NCBI RefSeq assembly: GCF_017357105.1
Contig: NZ_CP071596.1
Coordinates: forward strand, 1,178,001-1,242,000
Reading direction: 5' to 3'
Origin: Natronosalvus caseinilyticus
Lineage (GTDB): Archaea; Halobacteriota; Halobacteria; Halobacteriales; Natrialbaceae
DNA length: 64,000 nt
Shown: one piece after another, positions 34,539 through 42,930 of the stretch
How the letters are laid out: each line of letters opens with the position of its first letter
Numbering within the stretch: position 1 is the first letter of the stretch
Notes under the pieces: model-generated
Told to the model about the DNA's origin: nothing
The model's input: the letters and a program-made list of their open reading frames with translations, nothing else
Database searches by the model: none
Program-made: the position numbers and the translations under genes

Positions 34539-36556
34539 TCGACATCTCGGTGATCGATACGACTATCCGTGCGACCGATCCGGCCGACAACAGCGTCGAA
34601 CTCGACGTCGTCGGCTGGGATCGCATCGACGATCACTACACGTTCACCGAACCGGTCGACGACGTGATCTCTGCTCGAGTGTCAGAGCTTGCGTTGCCAG
34701 CGAACTTCCCACTCCTCTCGGAAGTCTTCGCCGACGGTACCGCCCGTCGACGCGCCGCCATCGACGACGAAAGCCGACTCGATATCGATCCCGGCTCGTA
34801 TCGGCTGCTGATCGAGGCGCCGGTTCAGGTGACGATCCGGTTCGACGGCGAGGCCACGATCAGGTCCACCGACGGCGAACTCACGATTTCGTTTCCCCAC
34901 CCACAGCGAGTGAGCCTCGGCTTCACGACCTGGCTCAAACGCCCGCGAGAGACGATCACCGTCCCGCGAACGCCCGAGGGGATCGCGACGGGACTCTCAC
35001 ACATGTCAGCGTCGATTCGAGCGGCCAATTCGCAAAAAGTCACGGCCATGAACCGGCCTCACCCGCCGAGAATCCGATACGACGACTCGCTCGAGGTGCC
35101 GGACGCCGTTCGCAATCGCACCCCCGAAACCGGAATCGAACTGCGGATTCCATCCAGTCTCGAGTACCTGTTTCCCGCCGCCCCGCTCGTCTACTACCTG
35201 GGTGCCAGGATTCGCCTCGGACCCGGCGATCCCGTCCTCTCGATCGACGGTGCGGAACGGTATCGGTTCGAGTCGATGCCGGGATTCCAGTACCAGTGTG
35301 CGTCCCTGCTCAGGCGCGTGTTCCTGCTCGACATGCTGGTGCGAAGCGATCAGCACACCGACGTCCCACCCCAGGAACTCGACTTGTTCTCGCTCCTCGA
35401 GTTCGACCCTGCTACCTGCGTCGACTTCGAACCGGGTCCCCAGCTCGCGTACTACCTCGAGGCCGACTTCGAGCGAATCAGCCACGCCCTGCCGGACTGG
35501 CACTTCGTCGGATACGTCGAGCCGACGCTAGACCACGTCGAGGCGATCCCGTACCTGCTCCAGTACCTGGCGACGATCTATCACCCAGCGGCCGCGCCGG
35601 GATCGACGTCCGGCGGCGAGGCGCATCGACGCTGGCAACGGGCACCCGACACCGTTCCACGGCGGCTCGTCGAAGGCGGTCCGCACGGGAGCGCCGCGGT
35701 CTGGATGGCCGACGGCGCGCCGCCGGATCCGACGCTGTTTCGCGCGTCGCCGGCGGGCTTCGTCAATCGACCCGAGTACGTCGACCGCGCGGAAACTGCC
35801 GGAAGCGTCGTCGTCGTCTGCAACGATGCGAGTCGAACCGACGAGTGTGCGGCTGCCGTGAACCGCTACCGCACCACCGGCCCCGCGGACATCGACCTCG
35901 AGGTTCGCACCGACCTCTCGTGTGCCGACCTGCGCGAGCAATTCGAACGGGGAGCCGACTTCCTGCACTTCGTCGGCGACTGTCGAGACGGACTGTCGTG
36001 TCCAGACGGCACGCTGGCCCTCGAGACCCTCGAGCAATCGCACGTTCGACTCTTCTTCCTCGATGGGTACGATTCGCTCGAGGCAGGCGAGACCTGCATC
36101 GAACGCGGGAGCGTCGGCGGATTCGTCCGGGGAGCGGGCGAACTGAATCCGGCCTACCGCGAGCGACTGCTCGGACTGTTCGCCCAGGGACTCACCGTCG
36201 ACCAGACGGTTCGCTACGCCGCTCTCCCTGCCGACGAGCGAGGAGACGTTGTCGCACTCGGCGACGCCCATCAGCAACTCGCGAGAATGTTGAACCTCTA
36301 CTGCGTCCCCGCCGTCGTGGAGGCCCGTGACGCGCTCACCTACCAGGTGGAGGCCTACCCCTACATTCCCGAGGCGGGCTTCATCTGGCGACCGGGGCCA
36401 CTCAACGTCGAACCCCGACTCTGTGGCAACCCGTTTCACCTGACCATGTCGGGGGTACAGTTCGAGTCGCTGGTCGAGTTCGAGAACTTGCTGCCCATCG
36501 AGGGCGACACCGTCTACTGGGACTCGAGTCGGGGCCTGTTCTACCCGCTGTTTTGA
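34535..36556 (+). CDS. Large protein with degenerate CHAT (caspase-like) domain
   Basis: A 673-residue soluble protein coupled to the kinase upstream by ATGA. Residues 1-180 look beta-rich (PGSYRLLIEAPVQVTIRFDG); residues 200-400 are a middle domain with SSLEYLFPAAPLVYYLGARI; neither is recognised. Residues about 422-590 follow the CHAT layout: VVVVCNDASRTDECAAAVN, then ADFLHFVGD, then VRLFFLDGYDS, then GGFVRGAGELN and LLGLFAQGLTVDQTVRYA. In active CHAT proteases the second and third blocks read LHFAGHG and LNACDS; here the His is Asp482 and the Cys is Tyr512. It therefore looks like a pseudoprotease, perhaps a scaffold or sensor output. CHAT assignment is from pattern only. Confidence 0.7.
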   Translation: MIDISVIDTTIRATDPADNSVELDVVGWDRIDDHYTFTEPVDDVISARVSELALPANFPLLSEVFADGTARRRAAIDDESRLDIDPGSYRLLIEAPVQVTIRFDGEATIRSTDGELTISFPHPQRVSLGFTTWLKRPRETITVPRTPEGIATGLSHMSASIRAANSQKVTAMNRPHPPRIRYDDSLEVPDAVRNRTPETGIELRIPSSLEYLFPAAPLVYYLGARIRLGPGDPVLSIDGAERYRFESMPGFQYQCASLLRRVFLLDMLVRSDQHTDVPPQELDLFSLLEFDPATCVDFEPGPQLAYYLEADFERISHALPDWHFVGYVEPTLDHVEAIPYLLQYLATIYHPAAAPGSTSGGEAHRRWQRAPDTVPRRLVEGGPHGSAAVWMADGAPPDPTLFRASPAGFVNRPEYVDRAETAGSVVVVCNDASRTDECAAAVNRYRTTGPADIDLEVRTDLSCADLREQFERGADFLHFVGDCRDGLSCPDGTLALETLEQSHVRLFFLDGYDSLEAGETCIERGSVGGFVRGAGELNPAYRERLLGLFAQGLTVDQTVRYAALPADERGDVVALGDAHQQLARMLNLYCVPAVVEARDALTYQVEAYPYIPEAGFIWRPGPLNVEPRLCGNPFHLTMSGVQFESLVEFENLLPIEGDTVYWDSSRGLFYPLF

Positions 36557-36577
36557 TACTGTCGCTCTACTCTCTCG

Positions 36578-37702
36578 CTACCGCGTGAGCGGCTGGTTGA
36601 ACCCCGTTTCGAGGTCGAGGACGGCCTCCCAGGTCGCCTCGCACTCACACGAAACCTGCTCGAACACCGATGGGTCCTGGCGCAGGTCGAAGTCCTTGAT
36701 CGCCTTCTGGACGAGGTCGTCACACTCCCCGCAGTTGTGGGCGCCGCGGTCGGTGCCGTGGCCGACCGGATCGGAGACGACGATGCCGTCGACGTCCGCG
36801 GTCTGCTCGAGGACGGCGGCGACCGACCAGAGCCACGGCGGGCGGTAGCCATCCTGGAAGTAGAGGTCGTCGACCATGGTGTAGCGCTGGACGTTGCAGG
36901 GGTTCATCGAGACGGTGTGACAGCCGTCGACGGCCAGGCAGCGTTCGACGGAGGCGACCATGTCCTCGAGAGCCTCCGATTCGGTGAGGAAGGGGGGTTT
37001 CATGAGGAGGTAGGCTTTGATGCCGGCGCCGCCGGTGGGTTTCTCGCCGGTCTCAGAGGAGGCGTCACCGGCCCCGTCCGCCGCGACCGCCTCCGCACAG
37101 GCCGCCTCGAACGCCTCGAAGTCGAAGTACTTGTTCACGCAATCGCGACGCACGCGGTCGGTCGCCGTCTCGAGGCCGATCGCCACGTCGGTCTGGAGGC
37201 CGTACTGCGTGAAGTCGCCGATCTTCTCGCGGTCGACGAAGTCGGGCAGCGACTCGAGGACGATCCGCTCGCGGTCGCCGAAAGTCTCGGCGATGGCCTT
37301 CCGGGACTCGGCGCTCACTTCGCGTTCGTCGAGGAACGACCCGGAGGTGTAGATCTTGATCAGGGGTGCTGGCTCGTCGGCCTCGTCGGCTTCGTGATCC
37401 AGACAGACCTGGATCTGGTCCATCAGCGCCCCGTGGGGGACCGTCCCGCCGTCGACGCTCTCGGCGACGTAGCCACACATCGTACAGCCGCCGGCACGCG
37501 CCCAGCGACAGCCGCCGGTGTTGAGGATGATCGTCAGGCTCTCCCTGACGCCATTGGGCGTGTTGTCCTCGTCGAGCCAGACCCGCGTCGGTTCGTGGGG
37601 GTCGTAGCTCTTCTCTTTGCGCGAGCGAACCTCGCGCATCACCTGGTTGTGGGCGTCCATGCCCTTGCCCTGCTCGTAGACCTCGGGCGTCGGCTGGCTC
37701 AT
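36578..37702 (-). CDS. Archaeosine biosynthesis radical SAM protein RaSEA
   Basis: A 374-residue radical SAM enzyme. With ArcS it converts preQ0-Lys-modified G15 of tRNA to archaeosine. Family hallmarks: SLTIILNTGGCRWARAGGCT followed by MCGY, with cluster ligands C65, C73 and C76 (C-x7-C-x2-C, the wide spacing known from Elp3-related radical SAM proteins), then IKIYTSGSFLDE and the late CNVQRYTMVDDLYF and HNCGECDD segments. An Asp/Glu/Gly linker around residue 215 is an insertion. The ATG at 37702 (MSQPTPEVYEQG) matches the usual N-terminus; the frame continues upstream to 38119 without family similarity. ArcS is not in this window. Confidence 0.85.
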   Translation of the reverse strand: MSQPTPEVYEQGKGMDAHNQVMREVRSRKEKSYDPHEPTRVWLDEDNTPNGVRESLTIILNTGGCRWARAGGCTMCGYVAESVDGGTVPHGALMDQIQVCLDHEADEADEPAPLIKIYTSGSFLDEREVSAESRKAIAETFGDRERIVLESLPDFVDREKIGDFTQYGLQTDVAIGLETATDRVRRDCVNKYFDFEAFEAACAEAVAADGAGDASSETGEKPTGGAGIKAYLLMKPPFLTESEALEDMVASVERCLAVDGCHTVSMNPCNVQRYTMVDDLYFQDGYRPPWLWSVAAVLEQTADVDGIVVSDPVGHGTDRGAHNCGECDDLVQKAIKDFDLRQDPSVFEQVSCECEATWEAVLDLETGFNQPLTR

Positions 37703-37809
37703 TACCGGAGGAAGCGTCTCGAGGGGTAAAGCGGCTTCGGGACGTACACAGTAGTTAAAGAGGCCGTTCGCTCGTGGGTGGAGACGTTCGTCACTTCGTG
37801 CGGCTGTCG

Positions 37810-38445
37810 TCACGAATCCGGATTCGAAACCCGGAGCGCGAACCCCCACTCGAGCGAGACGGCTTTGTCCGCGTCCCATCTCGCGTCCGGGTCGTCCCAC
37901 CCCGAAACGCGCTGGCTCCAGTGGTAGGTTCCGGGCTCGAAGTAGCCTTCGACCTGAAAGTCGTGCCACACCTCGTACTCGGTGACGATCGACTCGCCGG
38001 GGTCGTACGCCCGGGGCGGACAGCCCTGAGTGGTGAACGTTCGCCCTTCGTCTGCATCGCGGTCCTCGACCCACCTGCCATCGACCCGCTCGAGGTGGTC
38101 GATGTGTCTGTAGAGCCACAGCCCCTCGGGGTCGTCGCTTCCGCCTCTCGATCGGTTGAACAGACTACACCCGGCTTCGCCCACGGAGAGCGCCCGTTCG
38201 TCGCCCTCGTTCGTCGTCCGCACCTCGAGACGTGCCGATTGATCTTCCGTTACCGTCTCCTCGAGTAGCGTCACATCGATCGAGAACCCGTACTCGTCGG
38301 GAATCGACTCCTGTTCGACCAGCGCGAGTTCGCGCTCGGTGTTCTTTGCTCGGGCGCTCGAGGTCGATCCAATCTCGCCGAGACAGCCGGCGGCTCCGGC
38401 GACGAGGGCGGCGGCGGATCCGGTGAGGAGGGCACGGCGGTGCAT
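37810..38445 (-). CDS. Tat-exported lipoprotein, unknown function
   Basis: A 211-residue lipoprotein: MHRRALLTGSAAALVAGAAGC has a twin arginine, a hydrophobic run and a lipobox with C21. The mature part begins with a polar linker and is a beta-rich domain (RLEVRTTNEGDERALSV, YDPGESIVTEYEVWHD, FEPGTYHWSQRV) like an immunoglobulin-type or BsuPI-like fold. Two further cysteines (in EAGCSLF and TQGCPPRAY) could form a disulfide. No partner gene. Start at the ATG 38445, because it puts the signal sequence at the N-terminus. Unrecognised function. Confidence 0.8.
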   Translation of the reverse strand: MHRRALLTGSAAALVAGAAGCLGEIGSTSSARAKNTERELALVEQESIPDEYGFSIDVTLLEETVTEDQSARLEVRTTNEGDERALSVGEAGCSLFNRSRGGSDDPEGLWLYRHIDHLERVDGRWVEDRDADEGRTFTTQGCPPRAYDPGESIVTEYEVWHDFQVEGYFEPGTYHWSQRVSGWDDPDARWDADKAVSLEWGFALRVSNPDS

Positions 38446-38582
38446 ACCTGTAGTGACAATACGCCTGAACGTAATCCTTCGGGTGGTGCTGCTTGCTTCA
38501 GGTGGCGGCGCCGATGGCCGGTGACACCGCGTCCCACGACGTGTCAAAGGGTACTTACCTGCGGCTCCGTTCTAGAGAGACA

Positions 38583-39842
38583 ATGAGTCAGGAGGGAGAG
38601 CAGGCCAGTTCCGACCGGAAGAAGTACGAGTTCCGGAAGGTCATCGAGGACCTCGACAACTACGAGGGGTCGGGAACCCAGCTCGTAACGATCTACGTCC
38701 CCGAGGACCGCCAGGTCAGCGACGTCGTCGCCCACGTCACCCAGGAACACAGCGAGGCGGCGAACATCAAGTCCAAGCAGACCCGGACGAACGTCCAGGA
38801 CGCCCTCAAGAGCATCAAGGACCGGCTCCGCTACTACGACACTTACCCGCCCGAGAACGGCATGGTGCTGTTCTCGGGCGCCGTCGACTCCGGCGGTGGC
38901 CAGACCGAGATGATCACGCGCGTCCTCGAGAGTCCGCCCGACCCGGTCGAGTCCTTTCGCTACCACTGCGACTCGAACTTCCTGACCGACCCACTCGAGT
39001 ACATGCTCGAGGACCACGGCCTCTACGGGCTGATCGTCCTGGACCGCCGGGAGGCCAACGTCGGCTGGCTGAAGGGCAAGCGCATCGAACCCGTCAAGTC
39101 CGCCTCCTCGCTCGTCCCCGGCAAGCAGCGGAAAGGTGGCCAGTCCGCCCAGCGATTCGCCCGCCTCCGTCTCGAGGCCATCGATAACTTCTACCAGGAG
39201 GTCGCGGGGATGGCCAACGACCTGTTCGTCCCGAAGCGTCACGAACTCGACGGCGTCTTGGTCGGCGGCCCCTCCCCGACGAAAGACGAGTTCCTCGACG
39301 GCGACTACCTCCATCACGAGATTCAGGACGCGGTCTTAGGGAAGTTCGACGTCTCCTACACCGACGAGTCCGGCCTGAAGGACCTGGTCGACAACGCCGA
39401 GGACGCCCTGGCCGACGCCGAGGTGATGAAGGACAAGAAGCACATGGAGCGCTTCTTCAAGGAACTCCACAGCGGGGAACTCGCCACCTACGGATTCGAC
39501 CAGACTCGACGCAACCTCGTGATGGGCTCAGTGGAGACCCTCCTGATCAGCGAGGACCTCCGCAAGGACGTCGTCACCTTCGACTGCGAGGCCTGTGGCA
39601 ACACCGACTACGACCTGATCGACCGCCGGAAGGCCACGCCGTCCCACGAGTGCAGCGAGTGTGGCACCGCGGTCGAGGCCACGGACGAAGACCGCGAGGA
39701 CGCCATCGAGCACCTCATCACGATCGCCGAACAGCGCGGCACCGAGACCAAGTTCATCTCGAGTGACTTCGAGAAGGGCGAACAGCTCTACAACGCCTTC
39801 GGCGGTATTGCGGGCATTCTCCGGTACGATACGGGCATCTAG
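38583..39842 (+). CDS. prf1: Peptide chain release factor aRF1
   Basis: A 419-residue translation termination factor that reads all three stop codons and triggers peptide release. Stop-codon recognition motif NIKS is at residues 61-64 and the catalytic GGQ at 185-187 (GKQRKGGQSAQ). The C-terminal domain ends in a zinc-type pair of CxxC motifs (FDCEACGNTD and HECSECG). Length is typical for archaeal aRF1. The ATG at 38583 gives MSQEGEQASSDRKKYE; the frame upstream is not conserved. Single gene, convergent with nothing, facing the lipoprotein gene divergently. Confidence 0.95.
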   Translation: MSQEGEQASSDRKKYEFRKVIEDLDNYEGSGTQLVTIYVPEDRQVSDVVAHVTQEHSEAANIKSKQTRTNVQDALKSIKDRLRYYDTYPPENGMVLFSGAVDSGGGQTEMITRVLESPPDPVESFRYHCDSNFLTDPLEYMLEDHGLYGLIVLDRREANVGWLKGKRIEPVKSASSLVPGKQRKGGQSAQRFARLRLEAIDNFYQEVAGMANDLFVPKRHELDGVLVGGPSPTKDEFLDGDYLHHEIQDAVLGKFDVSYTDESGLKDLVDNAEDALADAEVMKDKKHMERFFKELHSGELATYGFDQTRRNLVMGSVETLLISEDLRKDVVTFDCEACGNTDYDLIDRRKATPSHECSECGTAVEATDEDREDAIEHLITIAEQRGTETKFISSDFEKGEQLYNAFGGIAGILRYDTGI

Positions 39843-39943
39843 GCGGTTCAGGCATTTCCCTCTAGACGGCTACTGCGATCTGACCTTCCTGTCGATTCCT
39901 CGAGTGGCGGTAGCTCTCTCGACCCCGTGTCCAGTTGGAACGA

Positions 39944-40005
39944 CGAATCACGAGTTTCGAATCACGAGGTGCAAGGCTCGAGTCGTGAATCGCACGTCGT
40001 GAACG
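39944..40005. repeat. Repeated CGAATCACGAG-type sites upstream of the FilR1-type regulator
   Basis: CGAATCACGAG occurs at 39944 and 39958 (14-bp period), a diverged inverted form GTCGTGAATCG at 39982-39992 and GTCGTGAACG at 39996-40005. The cluster lies just before the promoter of the regulator gene at 40050, as expected for autoregulation. Confidence 0.5.
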
Positions 40006-40049
40006 ACCGAGAGACTTTTTACCGCGAGTAGAGGAGTCGATGACGAACG

Positions 40050-40832
40050 ATGACCGCACCGTCGCCCGCCGACCCGCTCGAGATGGTGTCCCGCCGTCAC
40101 TCACTGCTGGCAGCGCTCGAGACGGGGCCGCGGGTGAAAGGCGACCTCCTCGACGCCGTCGACTGCTCGTCGTCGACGCTCGACCGCGCCATCCGCGAAC
40201 TCGAGACCTCCTACTTCCTCGAGCGTCGCGACGGGTCGGTACGGTTGACCACTGCGGGTCGACTCGCCCTCGAGGAGTACCGGCGGAGCCAGCGAGCCCT
40301 CGAATCCATCACGGCGGCCAGTCACGTCCTGCAGTTCGCCCCGCCCGACGCGCCGCTGTCGATGGCGGTTCTGGAGGGGGCGACGCTCCACGAACCCAGT
40401 TCGCACGCGCCGAACGCGCCAGTCGAACGGATCGCCGACTGCATGCGAGACGCGGACCGGGTCTGGGCACTCGGCGCCACCGAACGCACGCCACAGTTCC
40501 GTCGCATCATCGCCGAGCAAACGGCCGACGGCGACCTCGCGGTCGAGGTCGTTTTGACGGACGACCTCATATCGTTTCTCCTCGAGACCTCCACTGATGC
40601 CCTCGAGCGCTTCCTCGAGGTGGATGCGTTCGAAGCGGCGACGGTCGAGGAGATTCCGTACGGACTGGCGGTCCTCGAGCTGCCGGCGAAGACGTACACG
40701 TTCGTCACTCTCACGAATGAGGGCAACGTCCAGGGAGTTATCGAGAACGACTCGCGGGCGGCCTACGAGTGGGGGCGCGAGGTGTTTCGACAGATTCGCT
40801 CTGCGGCGACAGCGCTGCAGCCGCCGGAGTAG
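40050..40832 (+). CDS. Winged-helix regulator with FilR1-type (DUF1724) middle domain
   Basis: A 260-residue transcriptional regulator. The N-terminal winged HTH (RRHSLLAALETGPRVKGDLL, then SSSTLDRAIRELETSYFLER) is followed by a ~170-residue domain resembling the FilR1/DUF1724 effector domain of archaeal regulators (QFRRIIAEQTADGDLAVEVV, then VLTDDLISFLLE). The effector is unknown. A T-rich box (40014-40022) is about 30 nt before the ATG at 40050, and the repeated CGAATCACGAG motifs precede it. An alternative ATG at 40040 is in another frame. Confidence 0.82.
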   Translation: MTAPSPADPLEMVSRRHSLLAALETGPRVKGDLLDAVDCSSSTLDRAIRELETSYFLERRDGSVRLTTAGRLALEEYRRSQRALESITAASHVLQFAPPDAPLSMAVLEGATLHEPSSHAPNAPVERIADCMRDADRVWALGATERTPQFRRIIAEQTADGDLAVEVVLTDDLISFLLETSTDALERFLEVDAFEAATVEEIPYGLAVLELPAKTYTFVTLTNEGNVQGVIENDSRAAYEWGREVFRQIRSAATALQPPE

Positions 40833-40943
40833 ACTGCGCGTGAGTTACAGAACCGAGTGGCGTCGCTCGAGTAGCCCTGTAGCCATTATAGCCTCAACCC
40901 CTGTAGTCCCTGAGCCCCGTGGCTCACAGCGCCGATCGCTCAA

Positions 40944-41330
40944 TCAGTAGAGTAGCTGTTCGAGTTGATGGCGCCGGCGCTCGAGGTCGACCGCTGGCTC
41001 GACCGACGGCTCGGCGAGCACCCGATCGATGGCCAGCAGTGGGTCGGCCCCGTGGCGCTCGACCGCCTCGAGGGCGCCCTCGAGTTTCGTGCGGTTCGTC
41101 GCCAGCGAGTCACAGAGTCCGATCGCGAGCGCCAGTGCGATTCCTGCGTCACCTGACGGAAATGAAACACTCACGCGCGAGAAGTCGGGATCGCCCGCCC
41201 CGGAGGTGGCGGGTTCGACGCGAAGGCAGTGCGGACAGATTGCCGCCGCGTCAGCCTCCTCGGGAGCGTAGGCTCGAAGCGAGGACGAAACCGCGAAGGC
41301 AATCGGGTCGACGTCACAGGAGCAGTTCAT
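40944..41330 (-). CDS. Small cysteine-containing haloarchaeal protein, DUF6276-like
   Basis: A 128-residue protein. Two cysteines at the N-terminus (MNCSCDVD) and a CPHC pair at about residues 32-35 could form one zinc site. The rest (RVSVSFPSGDAGIALALAIG, then TKLEGALEAVERHGADPLLA) is helical and conserved in haloarchaea as what I recall as DUF6276. No enzymatic motif. It ends near 40944 without an evident terminator and starts 41 nt from the atpD stop on the same strand. Confidence 0.75.
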   Translation of the reverse strand: MNCSCDVDPIAFAVSSSLRAYAPEEADAAAICPHCLRVEPATSGAGDPDFSRVSVSFPSGDAGIALALAIGLCDSLATNRTKLEGALEAVERHGADPLLAIDRVLAEPSVEPAVDLERRRHQLEQLLY

Positions 41331-41371
41331 CGAGATAAATGCGTGTCGACGGTCTTCGGGACGATACCGAG

Positions 41372-42088
41372 TCAGTTGGTTCCGGGAACGCCGCTCGCGG
41401 TCGCGGGTTCGTGTTCCTCGGCGTCACGCGGAGTACCGACGAGTTCCTTCTCTTCGTCTTCCTCTGCCTCTTTCTTCTCCTTGATCTTCTTGAGCCGGAA
41501 AATCTCCTCGCGTTCTTGCTCCTCGAGTTTCTGCTCGATGTACTCCTTGTTCTCGTAGAGGTCGGGCAGGAGTTTGAACTCGAGGGCGTTGACGCGCCGT
41601 TTGGTGGTCTCGATCTCCCGCAGCATCTTCTTCATCGCCGTCTCGACCTCGGCGGCGAGGATGATGCTCTGGAGGAGGTCCTCGTAGGCTTCGGCGGCCT
41701 CGTCGATGCGCGCGGAGGTGCCCATGATCCCGTAGCCACGCTGGTCGAGACTCTTCGTGACCTTCGAGGACTCGATCTGGGGGACGACGACGCCCATGAT
41801 GTTCTTCGACTCGGTCGTGATCTCGGGGTGTTCCTGCAGGGCGGCGGCCGCGCCGCGAACGGCGACGTCGCCTTCCATCGCACGCGCCATGTTGATCGTC
41901 TTCTGGGCGCGCTCGTAGTCCTCCGAGAGTTCGCCCCGGACGTCCTGGGCCTGGTCCAGGATGTCCATGAACTCCATGATCAGCCCGTCGCGTTTCTTCT
42001 CGAGCGTCCCGTGCCCGCGCTCGGAGAGGTCGATGCGATCCTCGATCTGCATCAACTCCTTCCGGGTGGGTTTGACGTCCTTGGCCAT
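41372..42088 (-). CDS. atpD: A-type (V-type-like) ATP synthase subunit D
   Basis: A 238-residue central-stalk subunit ([20 protein letters not shown] onward) of the archaeal A1Ao ATP synthase. Long coiled-coil helices flank the middle and the segment [16 protein letters not shown] is the family signature. The C-terminus is an extended Glu/Lys-rich tail. No other atp gene is in this window, so subunit D is either separated from the operon or its 3'-most member lies here; upstream is hsp20. TATA-like GTTATCC (42113-42119) is about 28 nt before the ATG, with a perfect palindrome next to it. Confidence 0.95.
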   Translation of the reverse strand: MAKDVKPTRKELMQIEDRIDLSERGHGTLEKKRDGLIMEFMDILDQAQDVRGELSEDYERAQKTINMARAMEGDVAVRGAAAALQEHPEITTESKNIMGVVVPQIESSKVTKSLDQRGYGIMGTSARIDEAAEAYEDLLQSIILAAEVETAMKKMLREIETTKRRVNALEFKLLPDLYENKEYIEQKLEEQEREEIFRLKKIKEKKEAEEDEEKELVGTPRDAEEHEPATASGVPGTN

Positions 42089-42118
42089 CTTGTGGGTGGG
42101 TTGCGCGCGCAGTCGGAT

Positions 42119-42132
42119 AACTGTTTACAGTT
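42119..42132. promoter_or_regulatory. Palindrome AACTGT-TT-ACAGTT at the atpD promoter
   Basis: A perfect 6-bp inverted repeat overlapping the promoter elements of atpD, directly upstream of its TATA-like box. It is a candidate operator. Confidence 0.4.
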
Positions 42133-42180
42133 GCAGCCAACAGCCAGACGGTCGTTGCGTGTCTGTGTGATCGTCCTCGA

Positions 42181-42260
42181 CGGGTGCCGGTGGCTGTGGT
42201 GACCGCTGGCGGCCGCTGGTGGCCGCTGATAATCGTCGGTAACCGTCGGTGACTGCTGGT
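42181..42260. repeat. Decamer repeat in exact 10-bp register
   Basis: Eight consecutive 10-bp blocks share a pattern close to RRCCGYYGGT (for example gaccgctggc, ggccgctggt, ggccgctgat, aatcgtcggt, aaccgtcggt, gactgctggt). They fill most of the gap between hsp20 and atpD. The rest of 42089-42341 has no gene. Confidence 0.7.
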
Positions 42261-42341
42261 AGGAGTCAAGGAACTGGAGGACACTGATCGCACAGAGGCG
42301 AGGAAAAAACCGACTGTGTACCGAGACCGCTTTCGATACCG

Positions 42342-42737
42342 CTACTCGAGGCTGATGTCCGAGGACTGCTCGGCGGGCTCGAAGACGACCTCGAGCACCC
42401 CGTTGTTGTAGGTCGCGGAGGCGGTGTGTTCGTTGACCCGGCGAGGAAGGGAGACGCGTTCGTCGTACTCGCGGTGATCGCTCCGGGCGGAGATCGTGAG
42501 CGTCTTGCCGTCGCACTCGAGTTCGATGTTCCCCTTTTCGACGCCTGGGAGGTCGGCGATGACGCGGACTTCCTCCTCGGTGTCGTGGACGTCGACGTGG
42601 GTGTCGGCGCCGAAGCCAGCGTCGGTGTCCGTCCGTGACTCGAAGCCGACGTCACCGCCGGCCATCATGTCGTTCATCATCCGTTCAATCTCCCGAAAGA
42701 GGTCGTCAAAGGGTTCGTCGCGGTCGTCTCGGCGCAT
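42342..42737 (-). CDS. Hsp20/alpha-crystallin small heat-shock protein
   Basis: A 131-residue small heat-shock protein. The alpha-crystallin domain (VDVHDTEEEVRVIADLPGVE, later DERVSLPRRVNEHTASATYN and NGVLEVVF) is complete; the N-terminal arm is the acidic MRRDDRDEPFDDLFREIERM. It binds unfolding proteins without ATP. I use the ATG at 42737; a frame starting at 42764 would run over the TATA-like AATACCTTTT (42762-42771), which is centred 30 nt before this ATG. The C-terminal IxI motif typical of some sHSPs is replaced by DISLE. Confidence 0.93.
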   Translation of the reverse strand: MRRDDRDEPFDDLFREIERMMNDMMAGGDVGFESRTDTDAGFGADTHVDVHDTEEEVRVIADLPGVEKGNIELECDGKTLTISARSDHREYDERVSLPRRVNEHTASATYNNGVLEVVFEPAEQSSDISLE

Positions 42738-42930
42738 GAGGAACTCTAGAAGTGGCAGGTGCAAAAAGGTATTCCTCGAGGCGAGATCCTGAGAACGGGA
42801 TCGACGTGCTCGAGTGAGGGCGACTTTGCTGGCGCTGGCGACTCGGTGTGAAACGGAGTGGTGGAGGATGGAACGTGGTTGGTAGTCTCGCCAGCGGTCA
42901 GTCGTTGATCATCAGTCGTCGGTTCAGCCG

